Shown in pieces: positions 17,555 to 24,617 of a stretch of 24,617 bases of DNA (the first letter of the stretch is position 1; every line of letters begins with the position of its first letter). Origin of the DNA: Bacillaceae bacterium (GTDB lineage Bacteria > Bacillota > Bacilli > Bacillales_A > Planococcaceae); NCBI GenBank assembly GCA_030149685.1, contig JASLGI010000132.1, positions 1-24,617 of the forward strand. The letters run 5' to 3'. The notes beneath the pieces are model-generated. The model saw only the letters and a program-made list of their open reading frames with translations, did not search any database and was not told the origin of the DNA. Position numbers and translations under genes: made by a program.

Positions 17555-18530
17555 ATGAATGATTATATGGTTCAATACGCTCAACAGGTTTTGGATTTTT
17601 TACTTTCGGTAAAATTCGGTGAAGTTCGACTGTCGCTTCGGTCTTATGTGTTTCCGGGTCGTTCGGGTCGAATGCTTCTAAAAACTTGATCACTTCACGG
17701 ACGATAGGTGTCGGTGTTGATGCGCCGGCAGTAACAGCGACTTTATCGATATCTTTTAACCAATTAATATCGATTTCTGTGACGTCCGAAATTCGATGTG
17801 AAGGTGTTTCTGCAATTTCACGAGAAACTTGTGCTAAGCGGTTCGAGTTGTTACTTTTTGGGTCGCCAACAACGATTAAAAGTTCTGCTTCTTTCGCTTG
17901 TTCAGCAACTGCTTCTTGACGTACTTGTGTCGCTTGACAAATTTCTTCGTGTACTTCAATATGCGGATATTTATCTTGTAAAGCATTCATAATATGAGCA
18001 ACGTCCCATTGACTCATCGTCGTTTGGTTCGTTACGAGAAGGCGGTCGCTTTGAACAGATAATGTTGCTACATCATCAATCGTTTCGATTAAATGGACTT
18101 TATCTGGAGCAACACCAATTGCTCCTTCTGGTTCAGGATGATGTTTTTTTCCGATATAAATAATTTCATATCCATTGTCTGTCTTTTCTTTAATTAAGTC
18201 GTGGGTGCTCGTAACGTCTGGACAAGTGGCGTCAATAGCAACAAGTCCTTTTTTGCGAGCGAGTTCACGGACTTCTGGTGATACACCATGAGCAGTATAA
18301 ATAACAGTACCTGAATCAATTTTCTCTAAAATTTCCATACGGTTGTCTCCGTCTAATGTAATAATACCATCTTCTTCGAAGGCATCTGTTACGTGTTTGT
18401 TATGGACGATCATTCCTAAAATATAAATTGGTCGTGGCAATGTTTTGTCAAGGGCTGCATTTCGTGCAATTACCATCGCATCGACGACGCCGTAACAATA
18501 GCCACGTGGTGAGATTTTAATAACTTCCAT
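17553..18530 (-). CDS. ispH: 4-hydroxy-3-methylbut-2-enyl diphosphate reductase IspH
   Basis: A 325-residue iron-sulfur enzyme for the last step of the MEP isoprenoid pathway, giving IPP and DMAPP. The three cluster cysteines are seen in PRGYCYGV (Cys 12), DATCPDV (near 97) and ICQATQVRQ (near 200). Other family marks are NQTTMSQ, SNNSNRL and [11 protein letters not shown]. An open frame extends to 18587, but ATG at 18530 lies 7 nt behind GGAGGAG and gives the standard N-terminus; the longer start would lie inside the promoter. The presence of IspH means isoprenoids come from the MEP route, unlike staphylococci, which use mevalonate. Confidence 0.96.
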   Translation of the reverse strand: MEVIKISPRGYCYGVVDAMVIARNAALDKTLPRPIYILGMIVHNKHVTDAFEEDGIITLDGDNRMEILEKIDSGTVIYTAHGVSPEVRELARKKGLVAIDATCPDVTSTHDLIKEKTDNGYEIIYIGKKHHPEPEGAIGVAPDKVHLIETIDDVATLSVQSDRLLVTNQTTMSQWDVAHIMNALQDKYPHIEVHEEICQATQVRQEAVAEQAKEAELLIVVGDPKSNNSNRLAQVSREIAETPSHRISDVTEIDINWLKDIDKVAVTAGASTPTPIVREVIKFLEAFDPNDPETHKTEATVELHRILPKVKNPKPVERIEPYNHS

Positions 18531-18558
18531 CTCTTCACTCCTCCCGTATATAGTCTCT

Positions 18559-18587
18559 AGTATAGCGGAGAATGCTTCTTCATTCAA
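18559..18587 (-). promoter_or_regulatory. Sigma-A promoter of ispH
   Basis: On the minus strand, TTGAAT (plus 18582-18587), exactly 17 nt, TATACT (plus 18559-18564). It is among the best sigma-A matches in the window and lies about 30 nt from the ispH start. Confidence 0.82.
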
Positions 18588-18638
18588 AGGTATGAACTTG
18601 TTGCAAAATGACCATCTTTCGTTTACGATGAAAAGTCG

Positions 18639-18647
18639 TGATACAAT
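18639..18647 (+). promoter_or_regulatory. Extended -10 promoter of cshB
   Basis: TGATACAAT (TGN plus TACAAT) lies 23 nt before the cshB start. There is no strong -35 at 16-18 nt, so it would depend on the extended -10. It is divergent from the ispH promoter, about 55 nt away. Confidence 0.6.
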
Positions 18648-18670
18648 GAAATTATAAAGGAGGGATACGG

Positions 18671-19912
18671 ATGGTCCAATTTAAAGACTATTCATTACAA
18701 CCATTTTTACAAGAAGCAATTCAACGCATCGGCTTTACACATCCGACACCGATTCAAGAGGCAATGATTCCGATGATTTTAAAGAAAAAAAGTGCGATCG
18801 GACAAGCGCATACAGGAACAGGGAAATCGCATAGTTTCCTCATTCCGATTGTTGAACGTTTAGAGGTGGAGGAAGAACGTGTTCAAGCAATTATTACCGC
18901 ACCGACTCGAGAATTAGCAGAACAACTTCATTTAGAACTTCGGAAGTTAATTGATGAAACATCCCTTCACTCGATGTTATTGATCGGTGGAACGGATAAA
19001 ATGCGTACGATGGAAAAATTAGAACGTCAGCCACATATCGTTATCGGTACACCGGGAAGAATTCGAGATCTCGTCGAAGAACAAGCATTGCAAGTACATG
19101 AAGCAAATATTCTCGTTATTGACGAAGCAGATCTTGCATTCGACATGGGCTTTATCGAAGATATTGATTACTTTGCTAGTCGTATGCCAAAAACATTAGA
19201 AATGTACGTATTTTCAGCGACAATTCCAGAAAGTTTACGTCCGTTTTTAAATAAATATATGTCGAAACCAGAGCATGTACAAATTGGTTCGAAACGTCCG
19301 TTAACAGACGGAATGCATTATTCACTCGTACCTGTTCGAAGCGCTGAACGCTATACACGTTTACGCGATGTAATGAGTGCAATTAATCCATATTTAGCAA
19401 TTATTTTCGTTAATACACGCGATCAAGCAGAGCAACTTGCTCAAGCATTAGCAAAAGACGGCATTCCTGTCGGTCAAATTCACGGAGATTTAACACCACG
19501 TGAACGCCGCCGTATGATGCGTCGTGTTCGTGATTTAGAATATCAATATATCGTAGCGACAGATTTAGCTTCACGTGGTATTGATATTCCAGGTGTTAGC
19601 CACGTCATTAATTATGAGTTGCCACAAGATTTACAATATTTCATTCACCGCGTCGGACGAACAGCTCGTGCAGGACTTGAAGGACATGCGATTACACTTT
19701 ATCGTCCATCAGATGAAGAAGATATCGATTGGATTGAAGCAAAAGGTGTTCCATTCATTCATGAAGACGTAAAAGATGGAGAATGGGTACAATTACGTCC
19801 ACGCCAAAGTCGCGAACGTCGTAAAAAAACGACACCAAAAATGCGACAAGGAAGTAAACGTACGTCGAAAGGGCATCGTCCAACGGCGAAAGAAAGGAAG
19901 CGAAAACGTTAA
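18671..19912 (+). CDS. cshB: DEAD-box RNA helicase CshB
   Basis: A 413-residue ATP-dependent RNA helicase. The motifs are in order: Q motif HPTPIQEA, motif I AHTGTGKS (residues 46-53), Ia PTRELAEQ, Ib TPGR, II DEAD (151-154), III SAT (182), IV and V ([15 protein letters not shown]) and [12 protein letters not shown] (326). The tail of about 45 residues is strongly basic, as usual for RNA-binding ends of this group. The short C-terminus and its place directly before nfo match CshB (YqfR), which works in cold adaptation and ribosome or mRNA metabolism. ATG 18671 follows AAAGGAGGG. Confidence 0.93.
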   Translation: MVQFKDYSLQPFLQEAIQRIGFTHPTPIQEAMIPMILKKKSAIGQAHTGTGKSHSFLIPIVERLEVEEERVQAIITAPTRELAEQLHLELRKLIDETSLHSMLLIGGTDKMRTMEKLERQPHIVIGTPGRIRDLVEEQALQVHEANILVIDEADLAFDMGFIEDIDYFASRMPKTLEMYVFSATIPESLRPFLNKYMSKPEHVQIGSKRPLTDGMHYSLVPVRSAERYTRLRDVMSAINPYLAIIFVNTRDQAEQLAQALAKDGIPVGQIHGDLTPRERRRMMRRVRDLEYQYIVATDLASRGIDIPGVSHVINYELPQDLQYFIHRVGRTARAGLEGHAITLYRPSDEEDIDWIEAKGVPFIHEDVKDGEWVQLRPRQSRERRKKTTPKMRQGSKRTSKGHRPTAKERKRKR

Positions 19913-19914
19913 TT

Positions 19915-20811
19915 ATGACTGATTTACTTTTAGGTTCACACGTATCGATGAGTGGTAAAAAAATGTTACTCGGTTCTAGTGAAGAAGCCGCGAGTTACGG
20001 TGCACGCACATTTATGATTTATACAGGTGCGCCGCAAAACACGCGTCGCAAACCGATCGAAGAGTTAAATATTGAATCAGGATATACGCATATGAAAGCG
20101 AACGGTTTATCGAATATTGTCGTTCATGCGCCGTATATTATTAATATTGCGAATACGAAAAAAGAGGCGACATTCCGTTTAGGTGTTGATTTTTTACAAC
20201 AAGAAATCGAACGAACAGAAGCAATCGGTGCTCGTCAAATCGTATTACACCCGGGTGCCCACGTACAGGCCGGAGCAGATGTAGGGATTGCACGTATTAT
20301 TGAAGGATTAAACGAAGTGATTCGTCCGGATCAAGAAGTACAAATTGCACTCGAAACGATGGCCGGAAAAGGAACAGAAATTGGGCGTTCTTTCGATGAA
20401 ATTGCTCGAATTATCGATGGTGTCACGCATAATGAAAAGTTATCGGTTTGTTTTGACACGTGTCACGTGCATGATGCAGGATATGATATCGTTCATGATT
20501 TTGAAGGTGTTTTAACAGAGTTTGATAAAATTGTTGGACTCGACCGTATTCAAGTACTTCATATCAATGATAGTAAAAATGAACGCGGCGCTGGAAAAGA
20601 CCGCCATGAAAATATCGGTTTCGGTCATATCGGTTTTGATCCACTCGCTTGGGTTGTGCATCTCGAAGAATTTAAAGATGTGCCAAAAATTCTCGAAACA
20701 CCGTATGTGGGTGAAGATAAGAAAAATAAAAAACCTCCTTATGCGATCGAGATTGATATGTTAACGAACCAACGATTTGAACGCGAACGTATCGATGCGT
20801 TAAGAGATTAA
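19915..20811 (+). CDS. nfo: Endonuclease IV (AP endonuclease)
   Basis: A 298-residue AP endonuclease, EndoIV family, that cuts 5' of abasic sites in base-excision repair. Its trinuclear zinc site residues are in [39 protein letters not shown] and the signature [20 protein letters not shown]. It starts 2 nt behind the cshB stop with only a weak AAGGAAG upstream, so it may rely on coupling. A terminator follows immediately. Confidence 0.97.
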   Translation: MTDLLLGSHVSMSGKKMLLGSSEEAASYGARTFMIYTGAPQNTRRKPIEELNIESGYTHMKANGLSNIVVHAPYIINIANTKKEATFRLGVDFLQQEIERTEAIGARQIVLHPGAHVQAGADVGIARIIEGLNEVIRPDQEVQIALETMAGKGTEIGRSFDEIARIIDGVTHNEKLSVCFDTCHVHDAGYDIVHDFEGVLTEFDKIVGLDRIQVLHINDSKNERGAGKDRHENIGFGHIGFDPLAWVVHLEEFKDVPKILETPYVGEDKKNKKPPYAIEIDMLTNQRFERERIDALRD

Positions 20812-20815
20812 AAAA

Positions 20816-20852
20816 GAAAGTGTTTGAGCTTTTTTGCTCAGACACTTTTTTA
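20816..20852 (+). terminator. Terminator of cshB-nfo
   Basis: AAAGTGTTTGAGC pairs with GCTCAGACACTTT (13 bp, one G-T) around a loop of T residues, followed by TTTTA. It separates nfo from the zinc operon. Confidence 0.85.
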
Positions 20853-20914
20853 TTTGCAAACTTGTCGATTATGTGACAAAGAAGCATAAAGCTCGCATTT
20901 TTGCAAGAGTTGTT

Positions 20915-20937
20915 TATAATCGTAATGATTACAGTTT
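20915..20937 (+). promoter_or_regulatory. Zur operator overlapping the znuC promoter
   Basis: The 11-bp palindrome GTAATGATTAC (20922-20932) lies in a longer TAATCGTAATGATTACAG that closely matches the Bacillus Zur box (AAATCGTAATNATTACGATTT). A TATAAT at 20915-20920 abuts it as a likely -10, so bound Zur would block transcription. No clear -35 is seen. Since zur is the last gene of the operon, autoregulation follows. Confidence 0.85.
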
Positions 20938-20956
20938 AGATAGGAAGGATGTTTGC

Positions 20957-21736
20957 ATGAAGAAGCAAACGATGATTCATATAGATAATGTATCGTTTCG
21001 ATATGGAGAAGAAGATGTTTTACAACGTGTCTCTTTTGAAGTGAAAGAAGGAGAGTTTTGGGCGTTAATTGGTCCGAATGGTTCAGGGAAATCGACACTC
21101 ATTCGTCTCATCTTAGGTTTGACAGAGCCAACCTTAGGAGAAGTGAAGTTGTTCGGTGTACCTGCGACGAAATTTAAAGAAAGAGAACGAATTGGTTACG
21201 TTTCACAAAAGTCGAATGCGTTTAATTCGAGTTTCCCTGCAACTGTATTAGAAGTCGTACGCAGCGGACTGACGAAAGAGAAAGGGTTGTTTCGTCGTTT
21301 TTCAAAAGAAGCAACAGAACGCTCTTTTGATGCGTTAGAAAAAGTCGATATGAAAGATTTTGCTTATCGAAATATTGGTGATTTATCAGGAGGACAACAA
21401 CAACGTGTTTTTATCGCCCGAGCACTCGTCGGTGGGCCGGAGTTACTCATCATGGATGAACCGACTGTCGGGATCGATGAACGTCATGTACGAGCGTTTT
21501 ATGAGCTGTTAGAACGATTGAATGAAGAGCATGGACTAGCGATTTTACTCGTGACCCATGAAATCGACTTAGTGACGAGCCTTGCATCTCATGTTGCTTG
21601 CTTAAATCGAAAAATGCACTTCCATGGAGATGCGGCAGCTTACAATAATTTGGATGATGCGACGTACTCTGAATGGTATGGTCATCCCGTAAGACGTGTG
21701 CATGATATGGATGAAGGGGGACTTCCGCATGCTTGA
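20957..21736 (+). CDS. znuC: Zinc ABC transporter ATP-binding protein ZnuC
   Basis: A 259-residue ABC ATPase with Walker A GPNGSGKST (39-47), Q-loop VSQKSN, signature LSGGQQQR, Walker B LLIMDEPTVGID and the H-loop VTHEI. It powers zinc import. The open frame extends to 20834, through the Zur box and promoter, so ATG 20957, behind AGGAAGGA, is the real start. Its end overlaps znuB by 8 nt. Zinc rather than manganese is assigned from the Zur box and the zur gene behind it. Confidence 0.94.
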   Translation: MKKQTMIHIDNVSFRYGEEDVLQRVSFEVKEGEFWALIGPNGSGKSTLIRLILGLTEPTLGEVKLFGVPATKFKERERIGYVSQKSNAFNSSFPATVLEVVRSGLTKEKGLFRRFSKEATERSFDALEKVDMKDFAYRNIGDLSGGQQQRVFIARALVGGPELLIMDEPTVGIDERHVRAFYELLERLNEEHGLAILLVTHEIDLVTSLASHVACLNRKMHFHGDAAAYNNLDDATYSEWYGHPVRRVHDMDEGGLPHA

Positions 21737-22592
21737 AGCACTTTTGCGCTATGAATTCTTACAATATGCAGTGATTTCAGGGGTATTGATTGGACTTATC
21801 GCTCCGATGATCGGCTTGTTTATTGTCGTTCGTCGTTTAGCATTAATTGCAGATGCTTTAAGTCACGTAGCTCTCGCCGGAATTGCTGGAAGTCTCTATT
21901 TAAGTCAACAAATTGTAGGACTGGCAATGCTAAACCCGATTTATTTAGGAATCGGTTCTGCCGTCGGTGGTTCATTGCTGATCGAACGTTTACGAAAAAC
22001 ATATAAAGATTTTGAAGAGCTCGCTATTCCTATTATTTTATCGACGGGTATAGGGTTAGGAGCAATTTTTATTTCGATGGCAAATGGATTTGGTACAGAT
22101 TTAGTCGGTTATTTATTCGGGTCCGTTTCTGCGGTAAGTTTTGACGATTTATTGATCGTCTTAGCGATTGCTATTGTCGTTATTGGATTTATTGCACTTT
22201 TTTATGAAGAGATGTTTGCATTGAGCTTTGATCAAGAATATGCGAAAGTTTCAGGTGTACGAGGCAAGTGGATACAGCCTTTATTTATGGTACTCACAGC
22301 TTTCGTCATCGGTGCATCGATGCGTATTGTCGGAATTTTACTCGTCTCCTCATTGATGACGATTCCAGTAGCTATTGCGATGCAATGGAAAAAAAGTTTT
22401 CGTATGACACTTTGGCTCTCTGTATTTTTCGGCGAAGCGTCTGTTATAATAGGATTAATTATAGCTTTCTATGCAGATATTGCACCAGGAGGAACGATTG
22501 TTATGACGAGTGTTGTCATGTTATTATTAACACTCGGCTGGCAAAAAATTCGTACGTGGCAAAATGTACGTAAGAGCGGAGGAGTTCAATGA
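21729..22592 (+). CDS. znuB: Zinc ABC transporter permease ZnuB
   Basis: A 287-residue ABC-3 family permease with about eight membrane helices. The typical RRLALIADALSHVALAGIA stretch (near residue 37) and a late ASMRIVGILLVSSLMTIPVA are seen. ATG 21729 follows AAGGGGG by 7-8 nt; the longer frame from 21696 would reach into znuC and is less likely. No substrate-binding lipoprotein (znuA) gene stands in this operon, so it must be encoded elsewhere. Confidence 0.94.
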   Translation: MLEALLRYEFLQYAVISGVLIGLIAPMIGLFIVVRRLALIADALSHVALAGIAGSLYLSQQIVGLAMLNPIYLGIGSAVGGSLLIERLRKTYKDFEELAIPIILSTGIGLGAIFISMANGFGTDLVGYLFGSVSAVSFDDLLIVLAIAIVVIGFIALFYEEMFALSFDQEYAKVSGVRGKWIQPLFMVLTAFVIGASMRIVGILLVSSLMTIPVAIAMQWKKSFRMTLWLSVFFGEASVIIGLIIAFYADIAPGGTIVMTSVVMLLLTLGWQKIRTWQNVRKSGGVQ

Positions 22593-22999
22593 ATGTAGAA
22601 CGAGCATTAACGATTTTGAAAGAACATGATTTAAAAAAGACGAAAAATCGTGAATTGATTTTACACTATTTAGAACGTCACGACCGTTATGTTTCAGCAT
22701 TAGAAGTGCGACAATATTTAGCTAAAGATAATCCAGGGGTCAGTTATGATACGATTTATCGAAATTTAGCAACATTTGCGGAGCTGAATATTGTTGAAGC
22801 GACAGAACTCGGCGGCGAACAACATTTTCGAATGCATTGTGACCCGAACACGCATCATCACCATTTTATTTGTACAGTTTGTGGTCGAACAGAAACGATC
22901 GACTATTGTCCGATGGAAGCTTTTACTATTCATTTGCCCGGACATATTGTCGATAGTCATAAGTTTGAAGTATATGGAAAATGTCCAGAATGTGCATAA
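22589..22999 (+). CDS. zur: Zinc uptake regulator Zur (Fur family)
   Basis: A 136-residue Fur-family repressor: winged helix with KTKNRELILHYL and SYDTIYRNLATF, then a dimerisation domain with the HHHHFICTVCGRTE metal-sensing stretch. Two CxxC pairs (Cys 95/98 and Cys 132/135) form the structural zinc site. The ATG overlaps the znuB stop (ATGA). The Fur family includes Fur and PerR, but the operon with znuCB and the Zur box upstream make Zur the best call. Confidence 0.94.
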   Translation: MNVERALTILKEHDLKKTKNRELILHYLERHDRYVSALEVRQYLAKDNPGVSYDTIYRNLATFAELNIVEATELGGEQHFRMHCDPNTHHHHFICTVCGRTETIDYCPMEAFTIHLPGHIVDSHKFEVYGKCPECA

Positions 23000-23042
23000 A
23001 AAAGATCCACGAATGCGTTGTTAAGCGCTCGTGGATCTTTTT
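23000..23042. terminator. Bidirectional terminator between zur and the 90-residue gene
   Basis: A perfect 13-bp outer stem AAAAGATCCACGA/TCGTGGATCTTTT encloses a 16-nt loop with a further GCG/CGC pairing. T-runs are present on both strands. It begins right behind the zur stop and overlaps the stop of the convergent gene. Confidence 0.88.
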
Positions 23043-23313
23043 ACATATCATCAGAACAGACGATTTTTGCATGCTCTTTAAAACGGTCTAAAGGCAATTG
23101 CATAAATGAATGTTGGTTTAATTCGTTTGAAATCGGTTTTCCTTGTTTTGACGTCTCCATCAGTTGGATAAAATTTGTCGACGTATGAACCGATTGAATT
23201 CGGTAGTATCGTTCATTATAGCGAAATATCGCTTCGTAGCCAGTCGGATGATGAAGCATAATCGTTAATTCGCGGCGTAACTTATCTAAATCTTCAAAAT
23301 TTACGATCGTCAT
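23041..23313 (-). CDS. Unknown small cytosolic protein (90 residues)
   Basis: I do not recognise this protein. On the minus strand, ATG 23313 stands 8 nt behind GAGGAGG; the longer frame from 23373 would run over the ribosome site. It has no signal or membrane segment, a charged N-terminus (NFEDLDKLRRELTIML), a predicted beta part in the middle (AIFRYNERYYRIQSV) and a helical end (LDRFKEHAKIVCSDDM), and one Cys. The last residues and a strong shared terminator argue that it is a real gene. It has its own likely promoter and lies between the zinc operon and the transposon remains; a function cannot be inferred. Confidence 0.78.
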   Translation of the reverse strand: MTIVNFEDLDKLRRELTIMLHHPTGYEAIFRYNERYYRIQSVHTSTNFIQLMETSKQGKPISNELNQHSFMQLPLDRFKEHAKIVCSDDM

Positions 23314-23355
23314 GAAACATCCTCCTCTAAGTATAATCGAATGAATCAAGCACTT

Positions 23356-23384
23356 ATAATAAGTATGAAACAAAATTCAGTAAA
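23356..23384 (-). promoter_or_regulatory. Probable promoter of the 90-residue gene
   Basis: On the minus strand, TTTACT (plus 23379-23384), 17 nt, TATTAT (plus 23356-23361). Each box departs slightly from consensus (4 of 6 and 5 of 6). Confidence 0.55.
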
Positions 23385-23495
23385 AAGCAATAGAAAACAG
23401 TTATCTCTATGTATTAAGTTACATATTATTTTGGTTTTATTATGGGAATAAAATAGATATAAAGGACTACTGACGAAGAATGCTTTATAAGAATC

Positions 23496-23538
23496 GGGCG
23501 TAAAAACCCAATGCCTTTATGCTAGGGGTTTTAAGCCC
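23496..23538. repeat. Imperfect inverted repeat (hairpin) in the element flank
   Basis: GGGC (23496-23499) pairs with GCCC (23535-23538), and AAAACCC (23503-23509) with GGGTTTT (23526-23532), separated by a small internal loop, with a 16-nt apical loop. No T-run follows, so it is not a terminator. IS200/IS605 elements have subterminal hairpins and structured non-coding RNAs, and this may be one; that is inference. Confidence 0.6.
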
Positions 23539-23730
23539 AGATTGCCGTGTGTTTGAAAATAATTTTGAAAAGCCACCATAAATTTATATCCCATTACCTA
23601 TCAATTAGTAAACAGTTCCTGAAAAGGTTCGGATCGGATGTTGTTCCCTATATTCCTCGATTCGTACTACTCAATCAACAGGAAATTTAATTAGTTTAGG
23701 TACTCGCTCCAATCACCTCACTACCTTCCT

Positions 23731-23783
23731 AGTATATTGTTGATATACTTACTACATTTACATATACTTTTAGTATATGTAAA
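23731..23783. repeat. Paired palindromes with shared arms ahead of tnpB
   Basis: AGTATAT-TGTTG-ATATACT (23731-23749) is a perfect 7-bp hairpin. TTTACATATAC-TTTTA-GTATATGTAAA (23757-23783) is a perfect 11-bp hairpin. The heptamer AGTATAT recurs at 23772 and ATATACT at 23762, so arms of the two hairpins can also pair with each other. The array ends about 17 nt ahead of the tnpB ATG. Confidence 0.8.
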
Positions 23784-23800
23784 AGGGGGGGTGAAAATCG

Positions 23801-24459
23801 ATGCTAATTCATAAAGCCTATAAATTTCGTATATATCCAAATAAAAAACAAGAAGTATTAATTGCTAAAACGATAGGTTGTTCTCGTTTTGTATTTAATC
23901 ACTTTTTAGCTAAATGGAAAGATGCATACGAAGAAACAGGCAAAGGTTTAACGTATACAACTTGTTCTTCTCAGAGTCAGCAATTAAACGAAAATGTCAA
24001 TTAAATGAAGCTAAAAATTATCAAAAACAAAGACGAAAAGTCGCAAGAATACATGAGAAGATCGTCAATGCACGAACAGATTACTTACATAAAATCTCTA
24101 CTGAAATCATCAAAAACCACGATGTGATTGGTATCGAAGATTTACAAGTATCAAATATGCTAAAAAATCGTAAGTTATCTAAAGTAATTAGTGAAGTTTC
24201 ATGGCATCAATTTAGAACTATGTTGGAATATAAAGCGAAATGGTACGGTAAGCAAGTAGTAGCGGTATCTAAAACGTTTGCTAGTTCTCAACTCTGTTCA
24301 AACTGTGGATACCAAAATAAAGACGTTAAAAATCTCAATTTACGTAAATGAACATGCCCGTCATGTCATACACATCACGATAGAGATATTAACGCAGGAC
24401 AGAATCTAAAAAAAGAAGCTGAAAGACTTTTAACCGTAGGGACTACGGGGATAGCCTAA
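23801..24459 (+). pseudogene. tnpB: Decayed TnpB (IS200/IS605-family accessory nuclease)
   Basis: Starts at ATG 23801 after AGGGGGGGTG. About 56 codons encode a normal TnpB N-terminus ([28 protein letters not shown]). The text then jumps, near 23975, into another frame and into the C-terminal half: [16 protein letters not shown], Ruv[14 protein letters not shown], and zinc finger CSNCGY. At 24349 a TGA stands where TnpB has a conserved Trp; past it the frame goes on with TCPSCHTHHDRDIN (second zinc pair and RuvC-III Asp) to TAA 24457. Roughly 170 residues are missing, including the RuvC-I Asp. Intact TnpB is an RNA-guided nuclease that helps such elements persist. This copy cannot make an active protein. 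Confidence 0.9.
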
Positions 24460-24461
24460 TC

Positions 24462-24498
24462 AATTAGCGTTCGTTAGAACGCTGTACTTTCGCTAATT
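24462..24498. repeat. Nested inverted repeats at the tnpB fragment junction
   Basis: AGCGTTC-GTTA-GAACGCT (24466-24483) is a perfect 7-bp hairpin 6 nt behind the tnpB stop. Around it, AATTAGCG (24462-24469) is complementary to CGCTAATT (24491-24498), the latter being the KLA codons of the minus-strand fragment. It could be the right-end hairpin of the element or the scar of a template-switch inversion. Confidence 0.7.
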
Positions 24499-24617
24499 TT
24501 TCTTCTAGCTTACGAAACCATTTGGGATTACTAAATACTTCACCATTCGAAAGAATCGCAAAGTCTTTTAATCCAAGATCTACCCCTATGGAAGAATTAG
24601 TTTTTGGTAGTTTTTCT
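24464..24617 (-). pseudogene. tnpB: TnpB internal fragment on the opposite strand (cut by window edge)
   Basis: Read on the minus strand from 24616, 50 codons give a TnpB middle: SSIGVDLGLKDFAILSNGE with the RuvC-I Asp, then NPKWFRKLEEKLAKVQR, then four unrelated residues and TAA at 24464-24466. In a whole TnpB this part continues into the [14 protein letters not shown] region, which is absent here and present on the plus-strand copy instead. So the 3' part is lost. The 5' part lies beyond the window, so I cannot tell whether an N-terminus follows. It is either the rest of a second, inverted element or a moved piece of the first. Confidence 0.88.

Larger units (their letters stand above)
23400..23800. 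other. Non-coding stretch upstream of the tnpB remnant
   Basis: No open frame with a ribosome site is seen on either strand. Base composition is more AT-rich than in the genes on the left. It holds a long hairpin at 23496-23538, a CCTATCAATTAG motif at 23597-23608 and the palindromic array at 23731-23783. It is probably the left flank of an IS200/IS605-type element plus unexplained sequence; no tnpA is visible. The exact element boundary cannot be set by eye. Confidence 0.5.

Noticed and set aside
18531..18587. N-terminal extension of IspH (start at 18587)
   Set aside because: This stretch holds the -35/-10 of ispH and its ribosome site; ATG 18530 matches the family N-terminus.
20834..20956. 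N-terminal extension of ZnuC
   Set aside because: It covers the nfo terminator, the Zur box and the -10, which are non-coding; ATG 20957 is followed by the normal ABC N-terminus.
24349..24351. TGA in tnpB as a recoded codon (selenocysteine or Trp)
   Set aside because: The gene is already broken by a large deletion and a frame change, no SECIS-like hairpin is seen, and other genes here use TGA as a normal stop.
23801..24617. Simple inversion of the middle of one tnpB
   Set aside because: A single inversion leaves the inverted part between the two ends or inverts the end too. The observed order (N-part, C-part, inverted middle) needs a deletion plus a second event or a second copy.
1..24617. 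CRISPR array, tRNA or rRNA genes, prophage or defence island
   Set aside because: No regularly spaced repeats, no tRNA cloverleaf or rRNA sequence and no phage or defence protein motifs were seen; beyond the TnpB remains the window is core genome.

Overview
The window is about 24.6 kb of a low-to-moderate GC Bacillota chromosome. The gene order (rpsU end, nfeD-floA, phoH, pgpH, ybeY, dgkA, cdd, era, recO, glycyl-tRNA synthetase, ccpN, ppsR, dnaG, sigA, trmK, nif3-like, ispH, cshB, nfo, znuC-znuB-zur) is the conserved Bacillales core cluster known from Bacillus subtilis and staphylococci. Two details suggest a lineage that does not sporulate: the sporulation genes yqfC/yqfD that lie before phoH in Bacillus are absent, and glycyl-tRNA synthetase is the single-chain type, as in staphylococci. 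I cannot name the genus from the sequence.

Layout. (1) 1-2409: the tail of rpsU and its terminator, then a textbook sigma-W type promoter (TGAAAC, 16 nt, CGTA) driving a short nfeD, floA and an unknown single-pass membrane protein. (2) 2554-8541: a tight operon phoH-pgpH-ybeY-dgkA-cdd-era-recO with stop/start overlaps, combining c-di-AMP breakdown, ribosome and rRNA maturation, lipid-carrier phosphorylation, pyrimidine salvage and recombination repair. (3) 8604-10340: glyQS, the first minus-strand gene, with a full T-box leader (specifier GGC) and its own promoter, divergent from ccpN. (4) 10430-15652: ccpN-ppsR (control of gluconeogenesis and of PPDK) and then dnaG-sigA and an unknown membrane protein. 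A promoter followed at once by a terminator sits before dnaG. (5) 15711-17515: trmK and nif3-like. (6) 17553-18530: ispH on the minus strand. (7) 18671-22999: cshB-nfo, then znuC-znuB-zur behind a clear Zur box. (8) 23041-23313: an unknown 90-residue protein on the minus strand. (9) about 23400-24617: a decayed IS200/IS605-type TnpB region.

Most of the window is ordinary housekeeping sequence. I do not see a previously undescribed multi-gene defence or mobile system. The oddest part is the right edge. A tnpB on the plus strand has lost its middle (including the RuvC-I aspartate) and carries a frame break and a nonsense codon. A tnpB segment that encodes just the kind of sequence that was lost, RuvC-I included, lies on the opposite strand directly after it. 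The second most interesting points are regulatory: the sigma-W promoter, the dnaG promoter/terminator module, the T-box, and a four-part palindromic array before tnpB.

All calls come from reading motifs and gene order by eye. No database search was run. Start codons were chosen from Shine-Dalgarno spacing and often differ from the longest reading frame.
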